Shown: piece by piece, positions 61,001-64,000 of the stretch
Position numbering within the stretch: position 1 is the stretch's first letter
Layout: each line of letters starts with the position of its first letter
DNA from: Ochotona curzoniae
Lineage: Eukaryota > Chordata > Mammalia > Lagomorpha > Ochotonidae
Direction of reading: 5' to 3'
Assembly: GCF_017591425.1 (NCBI RefSeq)
Contig: NW_024465777.1
Coordinates: 4,216,001 to 4,280,000, forward strand
Length of the DNA: 64,000 nucleotides
Translations under genes and position numbers: made by a program
The notes under the pieces: model-generated
What the model saw: the letters and a program-made list of their open reading frames with translations, nothing else
What the model was told of the DNA's origin: nothing
Database searches by the model: none

Positions 61001-64000
61001 CAGCCTGGGAAAGCAGTCGAGGACAACCCAAAGCCTTGTGACCCTGAACAAGCATGGGAGACCCAGAAGAGCTCTTCGCTCCTGGCTTTGGATTGGTGCA
61101 GTGCTGGCTATTGTGGTCACTTGGGGAGTGAATCATCAGACAGAAAATCTTCCTCTCTGTCTCTCCTCCTCTCTCTATATATCTGGCTTTGCAATACAAA
61201 TAAATAAATCTTTTTTAAAAGTAAATCCTTAAAATAAATAAAGGCATGAGACGACATGATAGGCAGGCTTACAGAGTGGAGAGGACTTTGGTAGTGCTCT
61301 TGCCCTAGGTCTCTTCCCCCACAGTAGCCCAAGGTCGCTTCCCAGTAGTGCTTTTTCATGCCAAGATCCTTGATGTTAGAAACAGGGTGGTGGGGTGGCA
61401 ATGGGCACTGTGGGGGTTATAGGGCCTGGGGAGCAGGTACCTTGAGGTTGGAGAGCTGCCCGAAGCTCTTGCTGCACACGTTGCACTGGTACAGGATCTT
61501 GCCATTCTCTTTCTTCAGCGGGTAAGGCAGGGCTGCAGTGCCTGCCCGGGAGCTCAGAGGGAGCCGCTTGGCCAGAGAAGCCACACCAGCATGCTCCAGC
61601 CCTGGGCAGTAGGTCGGCAGACTTGCTCTGAAGCTTCGATTGGGGGACCTGGAGGGTCGAGCTTGACCAGAGGTTTGAAAAACTCGCAGGCAAGGAGACA
61701 GAGTGCCCTGCTGTGAGCTATGGTACCCAGGTTCGTTGGCCGTCGTCAGCAAGCTAGGCACTGCCATGGGAGGATAGCTGGTGCCTTGAGGCACCATGAA
61801 GAGGTAGCGGCCTTGGACAGAAGGCTGAGCCCCATAGGGGAGTAGGCAAGGCGGGGGCAGGAGCAGTGGGTGCCCAGGGTAGAACTGGGGGAGACAGAAT
61901 GGGAGCTGCTTGGTGACGGGGGTGGAAGTGGGGCTAGGGCACTTCCTCTTCAGCCAGGGGATTGGAGAAGGGCTGTAAAGAGGAGGAAAGGACAGACAAG
62001 CAGGGCCCAAGCCAGCTTTGTCCAGCCAGCTTCCCGTCTCGTCGTTGCATGATGGGTACTTGGCTATGAGCTTCCTGTCATCCATGGAACTGGCCGGTGG
62101 CTCCTGTGCCTGGTGTTCTGAGCAGCAAAGGAGAGAAGGTCAGAACCCCATAGCCTGGGGTCCTCCATCAATGTGGTCGAGCTTGGGTTTCAGTCTGCTG
62201 GGCATCCTGGCCATGGCACCTGCCTGTCTGCCCAGTTGCTTCTGCTCTGCAATTACACTTGCAAGTGAAGGGTACTCCAACACTTGGGTAGTGCCCAGGG
62301 AGAAAAGTCAGTGGTTGGGCCTCCAAGCAGGAAGGCCAAGTGGGCAACTGGGCAGATTGGCTTGGAGTCTGATGAAGAGGTTGGATCTGGAGACGCAGAT
62401 ACAAGTGCCCTGGACCATAGGTGATCGCAGGGGGATGACATCTGGCCAGCTGTGTCCAAAATGACAGGGGCTGAGCATGTGGCTGAATTGGCGTACATTA
62501 AAATGAAAACGGAACATCAGTTCCTAGACTTGTTAAAATAATTTTCATTAGAAAGGCAGAGAGAGAGAGTTCTTCCATCCCTTGGTTTACTCTTTTTATG
62601 TTCACAAGAGCCAGAGCTGGGCCAGGCTGAAACTAGGAGCCAGGAAATCGACTAAGCTCACTAAGCTGAGTGGCAGTGGCCCAAGTACTTGAACCATCCG
62701 CTGCTGGCTTCCCTCGGTCTGCATTAGCAGAGAACTGGATCAGATGTGGAACTAGTACTCGAGCCAGGCGCCTAAGGGGTACTCACATCTCAACTATAGG
62801 GCCAGACCTCTACCTCATTAGCCACATTTAAAGTATATTAAAGATGCCAGTGTCTGGGTCCCAGACCTGGCTCTGCTTCTGATTCCTGCTAATGCCCACC
62901 CTGGGAGGCAGCAGGAGATGCTTTAAGTGCTTAGAAGACCCACACTGGGTCTTCCCGGGTTCCCAGCTTCTGCATGGCCCAGCCCCAGTTGTTTCAGACA
63001 TTTGGAGAACAAAGTAGCAGATGGAAATTTTCTGCCTGTCTCTCTTTGTGCCTTTTAAATACAATAAGCATAACAAAATTTAAATTAATTAGGAAAAAAA
63101 ATCCAAAATGTTCAAATGATGTCCAGACAGCACAAGGATAGAATATTCCCATTATTGCAAGAAGTTCTGCCAAACAAGGGGCCATTGCCAACCCGGAGCC
63201 TTTGGCTGGACCTCCACCAGCTCCCATGCCATGGCCCACTTGCTCTGTGCAGGTCTTGCCATCCTGAAAACCCCTTGCACTTCAGGCCTGAATCCCAGAG
63301 CAAACTGAGACAATAATAGGTGTATGAGACTTGGCAATTCTCTGTGACACTTTGCTCCTCCCCTTCCCATGCCAAAACAGTGTCCCCCCACATCCAGCCA
63401 CCACCAAGGGGTCCTGGGCTTACTCATGCTCAAGGGCTCCTCTCTGAGCTCCTGTGAGGGTGTGTCCCGGGGTGCTGGCTGCAGCATGCACTTGTATATG
63501 TCTAGGTTGTTGGGGCAGGCGAGCAGGGCCGACCTGGCCGATCCCAGTGGCAAGGAACACAGACAGCCACGAGCATCCTCTGTATCTGCAAGTGGCTTGC
63601 AGGTTGAGGGCACCTGGAAGGTAGGGGCTAGGAGAATCATGGCCCACAGCCCATGGCCAGGACTCTGCGGCTCCATTCCTGGTTTGGTTTCATCCATCCC
63701 CACATCTGTCATTCAAATGGATTCCCCTTCCCTTGACCGCGTGTATTCCCCCACAAGGACTTTATCTCCCCCTATAGCTAGACTAGCATCTAGTCCTAGC
63801 CTCTTCTCTACTCCCACCCACCCCCTAAGCCCCCTCACGCATTCTCCACCCCTCCTACCATGAGCAGAGAGAGGCGGCAGCCCCACCCTACCTGGTCGCC
63901 TTGGCAGAACTGGAAGTCCAGGCTCGGGGACAGGGAGTCCCCTGTGTCTCCCAGGGCCTTGGTCTTGTGGCAAAACCCCAGTTGTGCAGCTGATTCTCTC
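57848..64000 (-). CDS. ZNF683: ZNF683 (Hobit), nearly complete; 5' end beyond the window (gene-level span)
   Basis: ZNF683 is a PRDM1/Blimp-1-related C2H2 transcription factor of tissue-resident and effector lymphocytes. Five exons lie in the window: 63892-64000 (partial), 63424-63613, 61441-62117, 58846-58974 and 57848-58099. Phases agree throughout and about 451 residues are visible. A Pro-rich region precedes fingers [20 protein letters not shown] (split by an intron after LK), [20 protein letters not shown] and [20 protein letters not shown]. The fourth finger reads [20 protein letters not shown]: the second Cys and one His ligand are lost. Translation ends at SEKQMG, whereas the human protein, as remembered, continues for about 40 more residues. 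It lies immediately beyond CRYBG2, as in human. Identity is secure; whether the C-terminal decay is real or a sequence error is open. Confidence 0.93.
58100..58845. other. ZNF683: ZNF683 intron, non-repetitive
   Basis: No further exon was recognised between the two finger exons. Confidence 0.5.
58846..58974 (-). CDS. ZNF683: ZNF683 exon (end of finger 1, finger 2, start of finger 3)
   Basis: 43 codons: [20 protein letters not shown] and so on, with intact C2H2 ligands and a TGERPYQCP end. The donor is CCG|gtgaga. Confidence 0.95.
59320..59632 (+). mobile_element. SINE, diverged
   Basis: 'gggtggatgcggtggtgcat' head; 'ataaataaaagttctttaaa' tail. Confidence 0.85.
59640..60120 (+). mobile_element. 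SINE, younger subfamily, interrupted by the U4 insertion
   Basis: 'gggcccggcacaatggctca' head; 3' end split at 59954/60083 by the U4 retropseudogene. Confidence 0.88.
59967..60083 (-). pseudogene. RNU4-like: U4 snRNA retropseudogene, 3'-truncated
   Basis: The minus strand begins AGCTTTGTGCAGTGGTAGTA and follows U4 snRNA for about 117 of its ~145 nt, with differences largely at CpG sites. A short A-run follows. The insert is flanked by an 11-bp direct repeat, TAAATCTGCCT (59944-59954 and 60083-60093). It sits in the tail of a SINE and lacks the U4 3' stem and Sm region. Confidence 0.93.
60121..60574. other. ZNF683 intron, no exon
   Basis: (GA)n at 60119-60134; a MIR-like patch 'atgaacttgggcaaaccctg' at about 60511. 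Confidence 0.45.
60575..60885 (+). mobile_element. SINE, older subfamily
   Basis: 'catgggggtacatcaggtta' head; 'aataaataaataaataaata' tail. Confidence 0.9.
60886..61235 (+). mobile_element. SINE, younger subfamily
   Basis: 'gggcccagcacggtggccta' head; CpGs partly kept; complete tail. Confidence 0.93.
61441..62117 (-). CDS. ZNF683: ZNF683 large exon (Pro-rich region and first half of finger 1)
   Basis: 677 nt. Encodes [20 protein letters not shown], an [13 protein letters not shown] stretch like human, then the conserved [18 protein letters not shown] and [17 protein letters not shown]. The donor is AAG|gtacct. Confidence 0.93.
62118..62528. other. ZNF683 intron, no exon
   Basis: Single-copy-looking; nothing was recognised. 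Confidence 0.4.
62529..62810 (-). mobile_element. SINE, diverged
   Basis: Reverse 'aataattttcattagaaagg' to 'caactatagggccagacctc'. Confidence 0.82.
62845..63080 (+). mobile_element. SINE, 5'-shortened
   Basis: Starts near 'atgccagtgtctgggtccca'; 'taaatacaataagcataac' tail. Confidence 0.75.
63081..63423. other. ZNF683 intron, no exon
   Basis: Single-copy-looking sequence next to the 63424 exon. Confidence 0.4.
63424..63613 (-). CDS. ZNF683: ZNF683 exon (N-terminal region)
   Basis: The acceptor is 'accttccag'. Encodes [19 protein letters not shown], then [18 protein letters not shown], and ends EEPLSM plus one base at A|gtaagc, fitting the AA start of the next exon. Confidence 0.88.
63892..64000 (-). 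CDS. ZNF683: ZNF683 N-terminal exon, partial
   Basis: Reads [17 protein letters not shown] then [15 protein letters not shown], and ends at CAG|gtaggg. The human start begins only a few residues upstream, so the ATG should lie just outside the window. Confidence 0.88.

Overview
This is a mammalian genomic window, almost certainly from a lagomorph and most likely a pika (Ochotona). The main evidence is about sixty tRNA-derived SINEs of the lagomorph C-repeat type. Each has a polymerase III B box (GGTTCNANTCC-like), a pyrimidine-rich 3' region and an (AAATAAAT)n tail. Many belong to a subfamily with a 'cctagcggctaaagtcctcgcc' head that differs from the rabbit-like 'ccagcactgtggc' head. The species call is inference. 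The gene order UBXN11(-) / CD52(+) / CRYBG2(-) / ZNF683(-) matches human chromosome 1p36.11, so this is a conserved syntenic block.

Layout. (1) 1-12.6 kb: the 5' end of UBXN11 on the minus strand. A CpG-rich first exon near 12.53-12.6 kb carries YY1-like, RFX X-box-like and CCAAT motifs. Three early coding exons lie at 3.6, 3.0 and 2.4 kb, and the rest of the gene lies off the left edge. (2) 9-25 kb: an accessory, repeat-dense zone. It holds three relatives of a composite retroelement (5' unique part, degenerate ~60-bp tandem array, 3' unique A-tailed part), a solo LTR, a second LTR broken by SINEs, and stacked SINEs. (3) 25.9-27.3 kb: CD52, complete, two exons. (4) 28.6-56 kb: CRYBG2, read here as 22 coding exons encoding about 2006 residues. 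It has a long disordered N-terminal half, twelve Greek-key motifs and a C-terminal ricin-B lectin domain. Exon 4 carries a 45-bp coding minisatellite. (5) 57.8-64 kb: ZNF683 (Hobit), all but the extreme N-terminus, with a degenerate fourth zinc finger and an early stop.

The exon models were built by hand from splice consensus, reading frame and remembered homologues. All CRYBG2 phases agree and the coding total is divisible by three. CD52 and ZNF683 are lymphocyte genes. UBXN11 and CRYBG2 are unrelated in function, so the cluster is synteny rather than an operon.

The most unusual non-genic items are the composite VNTR retroelement with an exact 12-bp target-site duplication, a U4 snRNA retropseudogene, a tiny U2 5'-end fragment between direct repeats, a 135-bp polyadenylated retrocopy with a 16-bp target duplication, and a 27-base G run.
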